This document shows, piece by piece, positions 45,685 through 54,332 of a DNA stretch of 54,516 nt (its first letter is position 1; every line of letters begins with the position of its first letter). The stretch lies in NCBI RefSeq assembly GCF_016786305.1, contig NZ_JADWYV010000039.1. One strand, 5' to 3'. The stretch comes from Pseudofrankia nepalensis (GTDB lineage: Bacteria; Actinomycetota; Actinomycetes; Frankiales; Frankiaceae). The notes under the pieces were generated by a model. It saw only the letters and a program-made list of their open reading frames with translations. It did not search any database and was not told where the DNA came from. The position numbers and the translations under genes were made by a program.

Positions 45685-46112
45685 GTGAGGGGCGCCGCGG
45701 AACCTCTCGCGCTCCCGTCCGCCGCGAGGCCGGGCCTGGCGCGGCCTCGCTCCTCTCCGCTGGGAGCGGCCGTGGCGCTCGTTCCGCCTGCCGATGGGGC
45801 TGGGTGGGGCGTAGGTGGTGAAGATGCCGAAGAGATCAATGCCACGAGTGCTATCCGTGGTCAGCCGAGTGCCTACTTTCCGTTGTTGTTCGTTACCTCG
45901 GGAAGGTGGGTGCTGACCGTGGCGGTCAGGGCAACGGGAATCTTGCTTCTTCTGTGCTACCTGGTGAACAGGCGATTACTGGATCACATGCGAGGTCGGG
46001 GTCGCGGGTTCGATTGGCAGGAAGATCGGCCTAATCTGTCCTAATGTGACAGCAACGGCGCTGCTCTCGACCGGACGGCGAGAGGGAGCCTGAACCGTGG
46101 GAGGGCGCACCG

Positions 46113-47426
46113 TTGCGGATCGCTTTGCTGTCGTACCGCAGTCTTCCGACCTGTGGGGGCCAGGGCGTCTACGTCCGCCAGGTGTCCCGCGAACTCGTCG
46201 CTTTGGGTCACGAGGTCACCGTCATCAGTGGGCCGCCCTATCCGATCCTGGACGACGGAGTTGCGCTCCAGAAGCTGCCCAGCCTCGATCTGTGGAGCGA
46301 GCCCAACGCGTTCCGGTGGCCGGCACCGCGGGAGCTGCGTGATCTCGCCTCGATGACCGAATTCGTGATGATGCGGACGGGCCAGTTCTCCGAGCCGCTG
46401 GCGTTTAGCCTTCGGGCCTACAAGGCACTCAAACCGCGCAAGGGCACTCCGCCGCCGTTCGACATCGTGCACGACAACCAGACGCTTGGCTATGGAATGG
46501 TCGCGCTGCGTCGAGCACTGGCGCCCCACGGCATCCCGGTGGTGGCGACGCTGCATCACCCGATCACCGTCGACCGCCGGCTGCACCTGGAGGCCACGAA
46601 GGGGATCAAGAACCGCTTCGGGGTCCGCCGGTGGTACTCGTTCCTGCCCATGCAGGCCCGGGTCGCGCGCCAGCTGGACGGCATCATCATCCCGTCCGAG
46701 AGCTCGCGGACGGACATCAACGCGGACATGGGCCTACCGTCCGAGCAGATGCACACCGTCCCGCTCGGCACCGAGCACGAGGTGTTCTCGCCGGACCCGT
46801 CGGTGGCGAAGGTGCCGGGCCGGATCGTGGTCGTCACCAGCGCGGACGTCCCGCTCAAGGGCCTGTCGGTGCTGCTGGAGGCCCTCCCCAAGATCCGGGT
46901 GGAGCGGGAGAACGCGCACGTCGTCTGCGTCGGCAAGGCGCGGGCCGGCGGCGCCGCCGCGCGTCAGGTCAGCGAGCTGGGGCTTACCGACGTGGTCACG
47001 TTCCGCTCCAACCTCGAGCAGTCGGAACTCGTCGACCTGCTGCGTTCCGCCGAGGTCGCGGTCGTTCCGTCGCTGTATGAGGGGTTCAGCCTGCCGGCGG
47101 TCGAGGAGATGTCCTGCGGGCTTCCGCTGGTCGCGACCACCGCGGGGGCTCTGCCCGAGGTGACCGGCCCGGATGGCGAGGCGGCGCTCACGGTGCCGCC
47201 GGGTGATGCCGGCGCGCTGGCCGTCGCCATCACCCGGCTGCTCGACGACCCCGAACTGCGGGCGCGCCTGGGCGCGGGCGGACGGCGTCGGGTCGAAAAA
47301 CGGTTCTCCTGGAAGGCGGCGACCGCGGGCACGGCCGCGTGGTATGCCGAGCGGATCGAGGCCCATCGGGCGGCGACGTCGAAGACACCCCGCACGGCGG
47401 GCCAGAACGTCACGGACCGCGGGTAG
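46113..47426 (+). CDS. GT4-family glycosyltransferase
   Basis: A 437-residue GT-B glycosyltransferase. The N-terminal domain opens RIALLSYRSLPTCGGQGVYV, with the Gly-rich acceptor loop, and continues VSRELVALGHEVTVISGPPY. The C-terminal domain has the nucleotide-sugar site VVVTSADVPLKGLSVLLEAL, VVPSLYEGFSLPAVEEMSCG (the EX7E motif of GT4) and PLVATTAGALPEV. TTG 46113 is used because GGGAGGG precedes it. A methyltransferase gene follows after only three bases. Together with the cyclase-fold protein next door it appears to form one operon. Donor and acceptor sugars cannot be read. Confidence 0.9.
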   Translation: MRIALLSYRSLPTCGGQGVYVRQVSRELVALGHEVTVISGPPYPILDDGVALQKLPSLDLWSEPNAFRWPAPRELRDLASMTEFVMMRTGQFSEPLAFSLRAYKALKPRKGTPPPFDIVHDNQTLGYGMVALRRALAPHGIPVVATLHHPITVDRRLHLEATKGIKNRFGVRRWYSFLPMQARVARQLDGIIIPSESSRTDINADMGLPSEQMHTVPLGTEHEVFSPDPSVAKVPGRIVVVTSADVPLKGLSVLLEALPKIRVERENAHVVCVGKARAGGAAARQVSELGLTDVVTFRSNLEQSELVDLLRSAEVAVVPSLYEGFSLPAVEEMSCGLPLVATTAGALPEVTGPDGEAALTVPPGDAGALAVAITRLLDDPELRARLGAGGRRRVEKRFSWKAATAGTAAWYAERIEAHRAATSKTPRTAGQNVTDRG

Positions 47427-47429
47427 CAC

Positions 47430-48203
47430 ATGCTGACCGTTGACTTCGACCGGTTCCCGGTCGGGCCGGGCGACCGCGTGCTCGACCTGGGCTGTGGGGC
47501 CGGCCGGCACGCGTTCGAGGTCTACCGACGCGGCGCCGACATCGTGGCGCTCGACTACTCGTTCGACGACGTTGCCGCCGTCCGCACCATGTTCGGCGCC
47601 ATGGCGCTGGAGGGTGCGGCGCCGGCGCGGACCAGCGCCGGCGCGGTGCGCGGCGACGCGTTCCGGCTGCCGTTCGCGGACGCGACGTTCGATCGGGTGA
47701 TCGCCGCCGAGATCCTCGAGCACCTGCCGGCGGACGAGGTGGCGATAGGCGAGCTGGTCAGGGTGCTGCGCCCGGGCGGGCTCGCCGCGGTCACGGTTCC
47801 GGCCTGGCTACCGGAACGGGTCTGCTGGGGCCTGTCCACCGGCTATCACACCGTCGAGGGCGGTCATGTCCGTATCTACAAGCGCGACGAGCTGGTCGGC
47901 CGGCTGACCGCGGCGGGCCTGGAGCTCATCGGGGGGCACCAGGCACACGCGTTGCACTCGCCGTACTGGTGGCTGCGTTGCCTGGTCGGGGTGCACGACG
48001 ACGACCACCCGGCGACGAAGCTGTATCACCGGTTGCTGGTCTGGGACATGATGAAGCGCCCCAAGCTGACCCGGTGGACCGAACAGGCGCTCAATCCGGT
48101 GCTGGGGAAGAGCGTCGTGCTCTACTTGCGCAGGCCGCCGGCTCCGGCCGTCGCGGCCGCCCAGTTCACGACGTTCGAGGAGACTGGCCGTGGAGTCGGC
48201 TGA
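47430..48203 (+). CDS. Class I SAM-dependent methyltransferase
   Basis: A 257-residue Methyltransf_11-type enzyme. The SAM motif I is RVLDLGCGAGRHAFEVYRRG, the acidic strand-2 end VALDYSF, and the later motif FDRVIAAEILEHLPADEVAI with RVLRPGGLAAVTVPAWLPER. The extension after residue 170 (YWWLRCLVGVHDDDHPATKL) contains Asp/His clusters not typical of generic methyltransferases and may bind the substrate. It is three bases after the glycosyltransferase and overlaps the next gene by 14 bases, so the operon is tight. The substrate is unknown. Confidence 0.9.
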   Translation: MLTVDFDRFPVGPGDRVLDLGCGAGRHAFEVYRRGADIVALDYSFDDVAAVRTMFGAMALEGAAPARTSAGAVRGDAFRLPFADATFDRVIAAEILEHLPADEVAIGELVRVLRPGGLAAVTVPAWLPERVCWGLSTGYHTVEGGHVRIYKRDELVGRLTAAGLELIGGHQAHALHSPYWWLRCLVGVHDDDHPATKLYHRLLVWDMMKRPKLTRWTEQALNPVLGKSVVLYLRRPPAPAVAAAQFTTFEETGRGVG

Positions 48204-49521
48204 GGAGTCTGAGCCGCAGCTGGTGCGGCCCGACGGGCTCATGGCGCCCGACCGGTCCGAAACAACGGGACGGCCCGGGTGGCCGGACCAGATCAAGCTG
48301 CCCGATCGGCCGGCGCGGCCCGAGCCTGCCTGGCACACGCCGTTGCTGACCCGCGCGGAGATCGAGGCGACCGCCGACTCGATCGTCGCCATGCAGGAGC
48401 CGGACGGCGCGATCCCCTGGTTCCCCGGTGGCCATACCGACGCGTGGGACCACCTCGAGTGCGCCATGGCCCTGGAGCTCGGCGGCCGGGAGGACGCGGC
48501 CCAGCGCGCCTGGGAGTGGCTGGTGCGCAACCAGCGCCCCGACGGCTCCTGGGCGACCAGCTACATCGGTGGCGGGGTCAAGGAGGACTTCGCGGACAGC
48601 AACCAGTGCGCCTACGTCGCCACGGCCGTCTGGCACCGCTGGCGGCGCACCGGGGACCGGGCCTTCGTCTCCCGGATGTGGCCGGTGGTCCGCGCCGCGC
48701 TGGACTTCGTCGTCGACCTGCAGGCACCCAGCGGCCAGATCTGGTGGGCGCGCTCGGCGGACGGGCAGGAGTATCCGGCGGCGCTGGTCACGGGGTGTGC
48801 CAGCACGCTGCACAGCCTGCGCTGCGGGCTCGGCCTCGCGGCGCTCGTCGGCGAGTCCCAGCCCGGCTGGGAGCTGGCCATCGGCGCGGTCGCGCACGCC
48901 CTGCGCACCCATCCCGAGTACTTCCTGGTCAAGGACCGCTGGTCGATGGACTGGTACTACCCGGTGATCGGCGGCGCGCTGCGCGGCGAGGAGGGCCTGG
49001 CCCACCTGCGTACCCGCTGGGACGACTTCGTGGTCGACGGGCTCGGCATCCGCTGCGTCGACGACCAGCCGTGGGCCACCGGTGCCGAGACCTGCGAGCT
49101 GGCGATCGCGATGCATCTCGTCGGCGAGACGGCGGCGGCGCGCACGCTGGTCAACGACATGCAGCACCTGCGCCACCATGACGGTGCCTACTGGACCGGC
49201 TGGCAGTTCGAGACCGGCTGCCACTGGCCGGTGGAGCGGAGCACCTGGACGGCGGCCGCCGTCATTCTCGCCGTCGACGTGCTCGCCGGTGGAGTCAGCG
49301 AGGCGGTGTTCCGTGGTGATGACCTGCCCGAGCCGCTGACCATCCTCGAACCGGCCGGAAACGCGTCCGGGCTCCCGGCCGGCGCGATACCCGGCGACCG
49401 GGTCGCGCCACGTCCCCGTGACCCGGATCAACTGGAACTGGGCTGCGACTGCGAGCCCGCGCCGTTGCTCGCCGCCTGGGCGCGCGGCCCGCTGGCCGAC
49501 CGCCTGTCCAACGCCCTCTGA
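48190..49521 (+). CDS. Cyclase/prenyltransferase-fold (alpha/alpha barrel) protein
   Basis: A 443-residue protein made of helical repeats of the squalene-cyclase/prenyltransferase or glucoamylase-like barrel. Signature pieces are IVAMQEPDGAIPWFPGGHTD, AWEWLVRNQRPDGSWATSYI (a QW-like motif), WYYPVIGGALRGEEGLAHLR and YWTGWQFETGCHWPVERSTW. Conserved Asp, Glu and Trp line the likely pocket. Such genes are often annotated prenyltransferase in actinobacteria, but the sequence fits a glycoside-processing six-hairpin enzyme equally well. GTG 48190 lies inside the methyltransferase gene. The GT4-methyltransferase-barrel order suggests a joint role in making or trimming a methylated glycan. Confidence 0.8.
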   Translation: MESAEESEPQLVRPDGLMAPDRSETTGRPGWPDQIKLPDRPARPEPAWHTPLLTRAEIEATADSIVAMQEPDGAIPWFPGGHTDAWDHLECAMALELGGREDAAQRAWEWLVRNQRPDGSWATSYIGGGVKEDFADSNQCAYVATAVWHRWRRTGDRAFVSRMWPVVRAALDFVVDLQAPSGQIWWARSADGQEYPAALVTGCASTLHSLRCGLGLAALVGESQPGWELAIGAVAHALRTHPEYFLVKDRWSMDWYYPVIGGALRGEEGLAHLRTRWDDFVVDGLGIRCVDDQPWATGAETCELAIAMHLVGETAAARTLVNDMQHLRHHDGAYWTGWQFETGCHWPVERSTWTAAAVILAVDVLAGGVSEAVFRGDDLPEPLTILEPAGNASGLPAGAIPGDRVAPRPRDPDQLELGCDCEPAPLLAAWARGPLADRLSNAL

Positions 49522-49716
49522 CCGGGGCGGCGCCAGCCCGCGTCGGCCGGCCGGTCGGATCCGACCAGGGAGCGCGCGACCGCACCTCCCACGGATGCCC
49601 GCCCAGGAACCAGCGCCGTGGGACAACCGGCGCCATGGGACGGAAGCCGCCGGGCCGCCGACCGGGGGCGGCGGTTCCGTGACGGCCTCAGGCCCGTGCG
49701 CCGGCCCAGGAGCGCG

Positions 49717-50334
49717 TCAGGCGACGCGTTCGAGCACGCGCAGCGAGCCGGCGCGGGACCGTTCCTTGAAGCCCTCGGCGAGCGCGCGCAGCATGACGTG
49801 GTACGGCGCCTGGCCGCCGTCCGCGGGGTCGGGGAACACGTCGTGGATGAGCAGCAGGCCGCCGGGCGCCACGTGGCGGCCCCAGGCCTCGTAGTCGGCC
49901 TGGGCCTGCTCCTCGGCATGCCCGCCGTCGATGAACAGCAGCGCGACGGGCGTGGTCCACCAGCCGCCGACGTCCTCCGTGCGGCCGACGACGACGGTGA
50001 CGACGTCCTCGACCCCCGCGCCCTCGAGGTTGCGGCGCAGGAAGGGCAGCGTGTCCATCCGGCCGGTGCGTGGGTCGACCACGGTCGGGTCGTGGTACTC
50101 CCAGCCCGCCTGGTTCTCCTCGGAGCCGCGGTGGTGGTCGACGGTGACCACCCTCGCCCCGGCGGCCCGCGCGGCCGCGGCGAGGTAGATCGTCGACTTC
50201 CCGCAGTACGTGCCGACCTCGAGGATCAGCCCGCCGGCCGGCACCTCGGCCGCGGCGGCGTAGAGCGCGTCACCCTCGTCCTCGGGCATGAACCCCTTCG
50301 CGGCCAGCGCCGCCCGCCGCAACTCCTCGTCCAC
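49717..50334 (-). CDS. Class I SAM methyltransferase, Methyltransf_24 type
   Basis: A 205-residue methyltransferase. Motif I is LILEVGTYCGKSTIYLAAAA, the acidic end RVVTVDHHRG, and the later VALLFIDGGHAEEQAQADYE and HVAPGGLLLIHDVFPDP are typical of Methyltransf_24 enzymes that act on sugars or catechol-like substrates. GTG 50334 is the first start, with no clear ribosome binding site, so the mRNA may be leaderless. It faces the cyclase-fold gene (convergent) and may be part of the same pathway. Confidence 0.85.
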   Translation of the reverse strand: MDEELRRAALAAKGFMPEDEGDALYAAAAEVPAGGLILEVGTYCGKSTIYLAAAARAAGARVVTVDHHRGSEENQAGWEYHDPTVVDPRTGRMDTLPFLRRNLEGAGVEDVVTVVVGRTEDVGGWWTTPVALLFIDGGHAEEQAQADYEAWGRHVAPGGLLLIHDVFPDPADGGQAPYHVMLRALAEGFKERSRAGSLRVLERVA

Positions 50335-50572
50335 GAGGTAGGTACTACCAGAAACCGGCCCATGGCCGCCCGGGTTGGTGACCGGCCTGGCTTGGCGACG
50401 GACCTGGGCTCAGGACCGGCCCGGCCCGAGGATCGCCCGCGTGGGCCGTGTCCCCGCCGGCCGTTCGGCAGTCCCTGGAAGATCAACCGGCCGGTGGCCG
50501 GGCGGTTCCCGAAGCCGCTGTAGCGATCTTGAGGGCCTGCCTGGAACCTTGTCGACCAATCCGACCTAACGG

Positions 50573-50601
50573 TTGTTCTCTATTGGTTCAAGGAGTACAC
50601 C
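50573..50601 (+). promoter_or_regulatory. Possible promoter of the lipase gene
   Basis: TTGTTC (50573-50578) and TACACC (50596-50601) are 17 bases apart. The -35 is good and the -10 weak. The start codon is 38 bases downstream of the -10. The rest of the 305-base divergent gap (50335-50639) holds nothing recognisable. Confidence 0.3.
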
Positions 50602-50639
50602 CTTTTAACTGGCTTTGGCGCGCGAAGGGATCCGAGACG

Positions 50640-51929
50640 ATGCCGGACCCGGCGGTGGGACGTGGATGGCGACTCGGGACGCTGGCGACCGCGCTGGTCG
50701 CGCTGCTGGCGCTGGTGCTCGCCGGCTGCGGTGGCTCGTCGGGGAAGGGCAAGAACCGGGACGGGGACGACGCCGCCGCGCCCGCGGTACCGGGCGGGAA
50801 CGCCGGAGCCCCGGCCTATACCGGGCCGACGCGGGGCGCGGCGGGTGACTCGTTCTACCGGCCGGCGGATCCGCTGCCCGCCGGCAAGCCGGGGGACGTG
50901 CTCAGCTATCGGACGGTGCCCGCCCCCGCCCAGCTTGCGTCGCTTGGGGCCACCGTCTACCAGGTGCTCTACCTTTCGACCGACGCGCTCGGCAAGCCGG
51001 CCGCCGTGTCCGGCACGATCGTCCTGCCCGGCGGGGTGGACGTCTCCAAGGCCCCGGTCCTCAGCTACGCCGCCGGGTCGCACGGCATCGGCGACCGCTG
51101 CGCCCCGTCGAAGGGCATCGCCGACGGCTCCGACTACGGGCTGGACGAGATCGCCGCCGCCGCCCGGCACGGCTGGGTGGTCGCGGCCACCGACTACCAG
51201 GGCCTCGGCACTCCGGGCGAGCACACCTACGTGGTCGGCCGGGCCGAGGGCCACGCGGTGATCGACGCGGCCCGTGCCGCCCTGCGCCTGCCCGGCGCCC
51301 ACCCCGCGGCGAACGCCAAGGTCGCGTACTGGGGCTACTCGCAGGGCGGCGGCGCGGCGGCCTGGGCCGGTGAACTGACCGCGACCTACGCGCCGGAGCT
51401 CGCCCTCGTCGGCGTCGCCGCCGGCGGGGTGCCGGCCGACCTGGCCGAGGTCTCCAAGGTCCTGGAAGGCTCCCAGCAGGTCGGCCTGCAGTTCATGGCC
51501 GCGGTCGGCTTCGACGCCGCCTACCCCGAACTGCGGCTGGACAGTTTCCTCACGCCGGCTGGCCGCACGGCGATCGACGCCCTGCGCGCCGGCTGCCTCG
51601 ACGCCATCGCGGGTCTCGCCGGCAAGGGAACCGCGGACATCGCGACCATCAACCCGCTGAGCACAGCGGTCTGGCAGAAGCGGCTGGCGGAGAACAAGCT
51701 CGGTTCCGCGCCGCCCAGTGTCCCGCTCTTCCTGTACCACGGCACCAAGGACGTCACTGTCGCTTATCCCCAGGGCGAGGCCCTGATGCGTGCCTACTGC
51801 GCGAAGGGCGCCACGGTCACCTGGCAGACCTTCGACGGCGATCACGGCGCCGGGACGGCCGTCGCCCCCGCCGCCCTCGACTTCCTGACCGCCCGCTACG
51901 CCAACCTGCCCACTCCCAACACCTGCTGA
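50640..51929 (+). CDS. Secreted lipase lipoprotein (LIP family)
   Basis: A 429-residue alpha/beta hydrolase. The signal peptide LGTLATALVALLALVLAGC ends in the lipobox LAGC, so the enzyme is lipid-anchored outside the membrane. A short Asp/Gly/Lys linker precedes the catalytic domain. The nucleophile elbow is YWGYSQGGGAAAW (GxSxG), the acid lies in FLYHGTKDVTVAYPQGEALM, and the His in FDGDHGAGTAV. VAATDYQGLGTPGEHTYVVG is characteristic of the secretory lipase family. ATG 50640 has GAAGGGA ten bases upstream; the frame extends to 50448 without a signal peptide. The lipid substrate is unknown. Confidence 0.92.
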   Translation: MPDPAVGRGWRLGTLATALVALLALVLAGCGGSSGKGKNRDGDDAAAPAVPGGNAGAPAYTGPTRGAAGDSFYRPADPLPAGKPGDVLSYRTVPAPAQLASLGATVYQVLYLSTDALGKPAAVSGTIVLPGGVDVSKAPVLSYAAGSHGIGDRCAPSKGIADGSDYGLDEIAAAARHGWVVAATDYQGLGTPGEHTYVVGRAEGHAVIDAARAALRLPGAHPAANAKVAYWGYSQGGGAAAWAGELTATYAPELALVGVAAGGVPADLAEVSKVLEGSQQVGLQFMAAVGFDAAYPELRLDSFLTPAGRTAIDALRAGCLDAIAGLAGKGTADIATINPLSTAVWQKRLAENKLGSAPPSVPLFLYHGTKDVTVAYPQGEALMRAYCAKGATVTWQTFDGDHGAGTAVAPAALDFLTARYANLPTPNTC

Positions 51930-52085
51930 CCGGCCGTCGCCCAGCGCTGCTCGTAGCTGGACCACGCCGCGCACCGGCCCGGCGAGCTGTTCGTCGAACC
52001 TTCCGGCCGGAATGCCGACCGTCCGTTCGGCGAAACGTGACCCGCGGCCGGCCTGAAGGCGTACGCCAACGAAGACTGCTCCTGG

Positions 52086-52835
52086 CTACGAGGAGGAGTC
52101 AGGGCTGTCGGCGCCGGCGATGAGCGAGATCGCGCGGTTACGCCGGCGGTTCCAGAGCGCGGCCCGTTCCCTGGCCCGCGCCATCTTCCGCTGGTCATAG
52201 CGGCGCCGCGCCCATGAGCTGCCTGGGGCGGCGAGTCGCAGGACGCCCCAGATTCCGATGATGGTCGCGAAGACGCTGAACAGCGCGACCCAGGGTTTGC
52301 CCTTGAGCGCGGTCAGCACGGTAAGGGAGAGATTGAACAGCACGAGCGCCACCAGTGTCCAGCGGGCGGAGCGTTCGTCGTCACTGATGTCATCCAGCCC
52401 GAAGGGAACGGCGCGGACCAGGAGGAGTCCGGTCAAAGCCGTGGCGACGATGACGGCGTCGACGGAGGATCGACCCTCCCTGGTCCAGTAGACGTCTTTC
52501 AGGTGCAGCAGGAGCGCGTATTCATCGAGAACGAGGCCAGCGCCGATCCCGAAGATGAGCGCGAGGATGTCGCGCCACGGGTGGGCTACGCCGCTGGCGA
52601 AGCTGATCGTGCCGGCCACGAGCATCATGAGCACACCGAAGAACTCGTGGTGCACGTGCACCCCACCGGCCGAGATGTTTCCCGGCCACCATCGGACATT
52701 TGCCCGAATCAGGCGAGCGGAGGTCCTGATGAACAGGAACCCGCCAACGAGACCGACCAGAAGAAGCAGTAGAGGTTGGCGACCGGTTCTGACGAACTGA
52801 TCATGATATGAACCCGTGAGCCAGGACCACTCCAC
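52086..52835 (-). CDS. Polytopic membrane protein of unknown function
   Basis: A 249-residue membrane protein with about six helices: PLLLLLVGLVGGFLFIRTS, FFGVLMMLVAGTISFASGVA, ILALIFGIGAGLVLDEYALL, AVIVATALTGLLLVRAVPF, TLVALVLFNLSLTVLTALKG and VALFSVFATIIGIWGVLRLA. The loops carry the conserved-looking GGVHVHHEFFG and LDEYALLLHLKDVYW, with His, Asp and Glu that could bind metal. The C-terminal 40 residues are strongly basic. GTG 52835 follows GGGAG at ten bases; the open frame to 53003 is a GC-rich leader. It is convergent with the lipase gene. I recognise no family. Confidence 0.8.
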   Translation of the reverse strand: MEWSWLTGSYHDQFVRTGRQPLLLLLVGLVGGFLFIRTSARLIRANVRWWPGNISAGGVHVHHEFFGVLMMLVAGTISFASGVAHPWRDILALIFGIGAGLVLDEYALLLHLKDVYWTREGRSSVDAVIVATALTGLLLVRAVPFGLDDISDDERSARWTLVALVLFNLSLTVLTALKGKPWVALFSVFATIIGIWGVLRLAAPGSSWARRRYDQRKMARARERAALWNRRRNRAISLIAGADSPDSSS

Positions 52836-53331
52836 ACGCGGAGTCTCCCAGCACGGCCCGGTACGCGCGCCGCGCGGACCTTTACGGTCAGGGCACCCGG
52901 CCGGTCGGATGTCCGTACGACCCCGGATACCCAGAAAACCCCGGGTGCCCAGGAATCCGACCACGGTTCCGGTTGCGCTCGCCGAGCAGCAACCCGGCGC
53001 CACATCTCATGATCTTATTTGAATTCAGGAGCCATGACTCCAATGGTTTCACCGGAGGACGAAATCGCAACAGAGTTCGAACACTCCCGCCCAGCGGCCC
53101 AGAGGAGGTACAGGCCAGGTTCGGCTCTTACCAGCCAGGCGGCAGTGGGAGTCCCGGGCTCGGCCAGGCCGAGCGGTCGCGGATATGACCTGGAAGGGCA
53201 TGACCTGGAAGGAAAGACGGCCTCGTCTTCGCGCCCGCGGCCGGGACGCTGATGGAGCCGCCGCACCGTCACGCGCCGAGTCCAGGGGCGCGCCCGCGGG
53301 CGGACACTCCCACTACTCCCGTGCACGGACG
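52836..53331. other. Intergenic region, no gene supported
   Basis: About 500 bases with a small AT-rich patch (CATGATCTTATTTGAATTCA at 53009) and a direct repeat ATGACCTGGAAGG at 53186 and 53200. The plus frame 53019-53252 lacks a ribosome binding site and similarity. Confidence 0.4.
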
Positions 53332-53690
53332 TCACCAGGTGCCAAGCGGCGCAACATCCCAGGCCAGGTGGATGGTGGGCCGGGTCCGGAGGGTGAGGGG
53401 GTCATCCCTTCCGCCGACGAAGTTCAGCACCAGGGACTCCTGCCCGGCCTTCTTCACGATCGTCAGGTGCTCAAGGCGCCGGATCCTGCCGCGAGCGAGG
53501 CGATCTCTTTCCCTGCCGCGAACAGCGTGATGTAGGCATCGCCCGGCAGCGGGTCGAGAGAGAACAGCACCTCCTGCTCGCCTCGGGCGAGCCGGAACGA
53601 GTGAAGCCCGACGGGCCACGGCGAGTCGATCTCGGACGTGGGCTCATCCTCGAAAAGCCAGATCAGATCCGCAAGATCCGGAATCTCCAC
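53332..53690 (-). pseudogene. Frameshifted small conserved protein
   Basis: Two overlapping frames together make one plausible protein of about 120 residues. The first runs from GTG 53690: MEIPDLADLIWLFEDEPTSE, then FRLARGEQEVLFSLDPLPGD, and YITLFAAGKEIASLAAG. The second continues in another frame with RRLEHLTIVKKAGQESLVLN and TIHLAWDVAPLGTW, ending at 53332. The join lies near 53480-53500. Amphipathic strands on both sides and the matching end suggest a single ancestral gene with one frameshift, or a sequencing error. The function is unknown. Confidence 0.65.
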
Positions 53691-53776
53691 GATGCCACCG
53701 TAGTGCGCTGGTCGACGGTGTGCGGGTGTGAGGGCCGGCCCTCATGGCTGGGGCGTGCGTGACGGCTGGGGAATGC

Positions 53777-54232
53777 GTGATCCCCCGCGGGCACGTCACC
53801 ATGAAGCCCTATCCGAAGACCGAGGCCGGCCGGCGCTCGATCCTGGCGCCGCCCTTGCTGGTCGCGCAGCTCAAACGGCCGGCGAAGATCGACCGTCCGG
53901 CCGGATGATCCGGCGTTCCCGAACGCGGTCGGTCATCTGCCGTAACGTTCGAACTTCTGGCGCTACGTCTGAAGCCGGCGCGTGACCTGGCCTGCCTGCG
54001 CGGCTGGCGTTCCACGCCCCGCGGCACTGCCGCACGGCGCGGCTGGATCTCCGAGGGCGTGCCCGTCAACGTCGTCCAAGTCGCGCTTGGCCACACGCAC
54101 GCGCGCACCACGCTCGATCGGTACACACTCCGGCCGGCGGACTGCGAAGAGCGGCTACGGTCGGCGTTCACCGATCCGGAGGAGGATTCCGAGACCCTTG
54201 CTGACGATCCGCTGACCGGTGACGACCAGTGA
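53777..54232 (+). pseudogene. Degraded tyrosine recombinase (integrase) remnant
   Basis: Pieces of an integrase lie in different frames. GHVTMKPYPKTEAGRRSILA resembles the segment before the catalytic core, and a stop follows. LAFHAPRH in another frame keeps the Arg-His of the active site. Then GWISEGVPVNVVQVALGHTH and ARTTLDRYTLRPADCEERLR carry the LGH and the nucleophile Tyr (DRYT). The last piece stops at 54230-54232. The remnant ends 27 bases from the 3' end of tRNA-Ala, where such elements integrate. Lost stop-free reading shows it is inactive. Confidence 0.8.
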
Positions 54233-54259
54233 AGATCGTTAATCAGGTAAAGGCGCTGG

Positions 54260-54332
54260 TGGAGACGAGGGGACTCGAACCCCTAACCCCTGCCTTGCAA
54301 AGGCAGTGCTCTGCCAGTTGAGCTACGCCCCC
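54260..54332 (-). tRNA. tRNA-Ala (TGC)
   Basis: Read leftwards: acceptor GGGGGCG pairs with CGTCTCC (two G-T pairs), D-arm GCTC...GAGC, anticodon stem CTGCC/GGCAG enclosing TTTGCAA with anticodon TGC, and T-arm AGGGG-TTCGAGT-CCCCT. The discriminator is A. In most actinobacteria it follows tRNA-Ile on the same strand; here it is about 9 kb away and inverted, next to an integrase remnant. Confidence 0.95.

Larger units (their letters stand above)
45111..46112. other. 1-kb repeat-rich region after tRNA-Ile
   Basis: It holds a hairpin at 45132, a GC-rich hairpin repeat (45166), GC-rich dyads around 45370-45430 and copy B of the 172-base element (45513-45684). From 45840 to 46044 a frame encodes a TM-like segment (WVLTVAVRATGILLLLCYLV), but it has no start codon with a ribosome binding site, so no gene is called. 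Confidence 0.5.

Noticed and set aside
45634..46044. Small membrane protein upstream of the GT4 gene
   Set aside because: The transmembrane-like segment has no in-frame start with a ribosome binding site, and the first part of the frame crosses element B.
53019..53252. 77-residue plus-strand frame
   Set aside because: No ribosome binding site, repeats within the frame, and no recognisable pattern.
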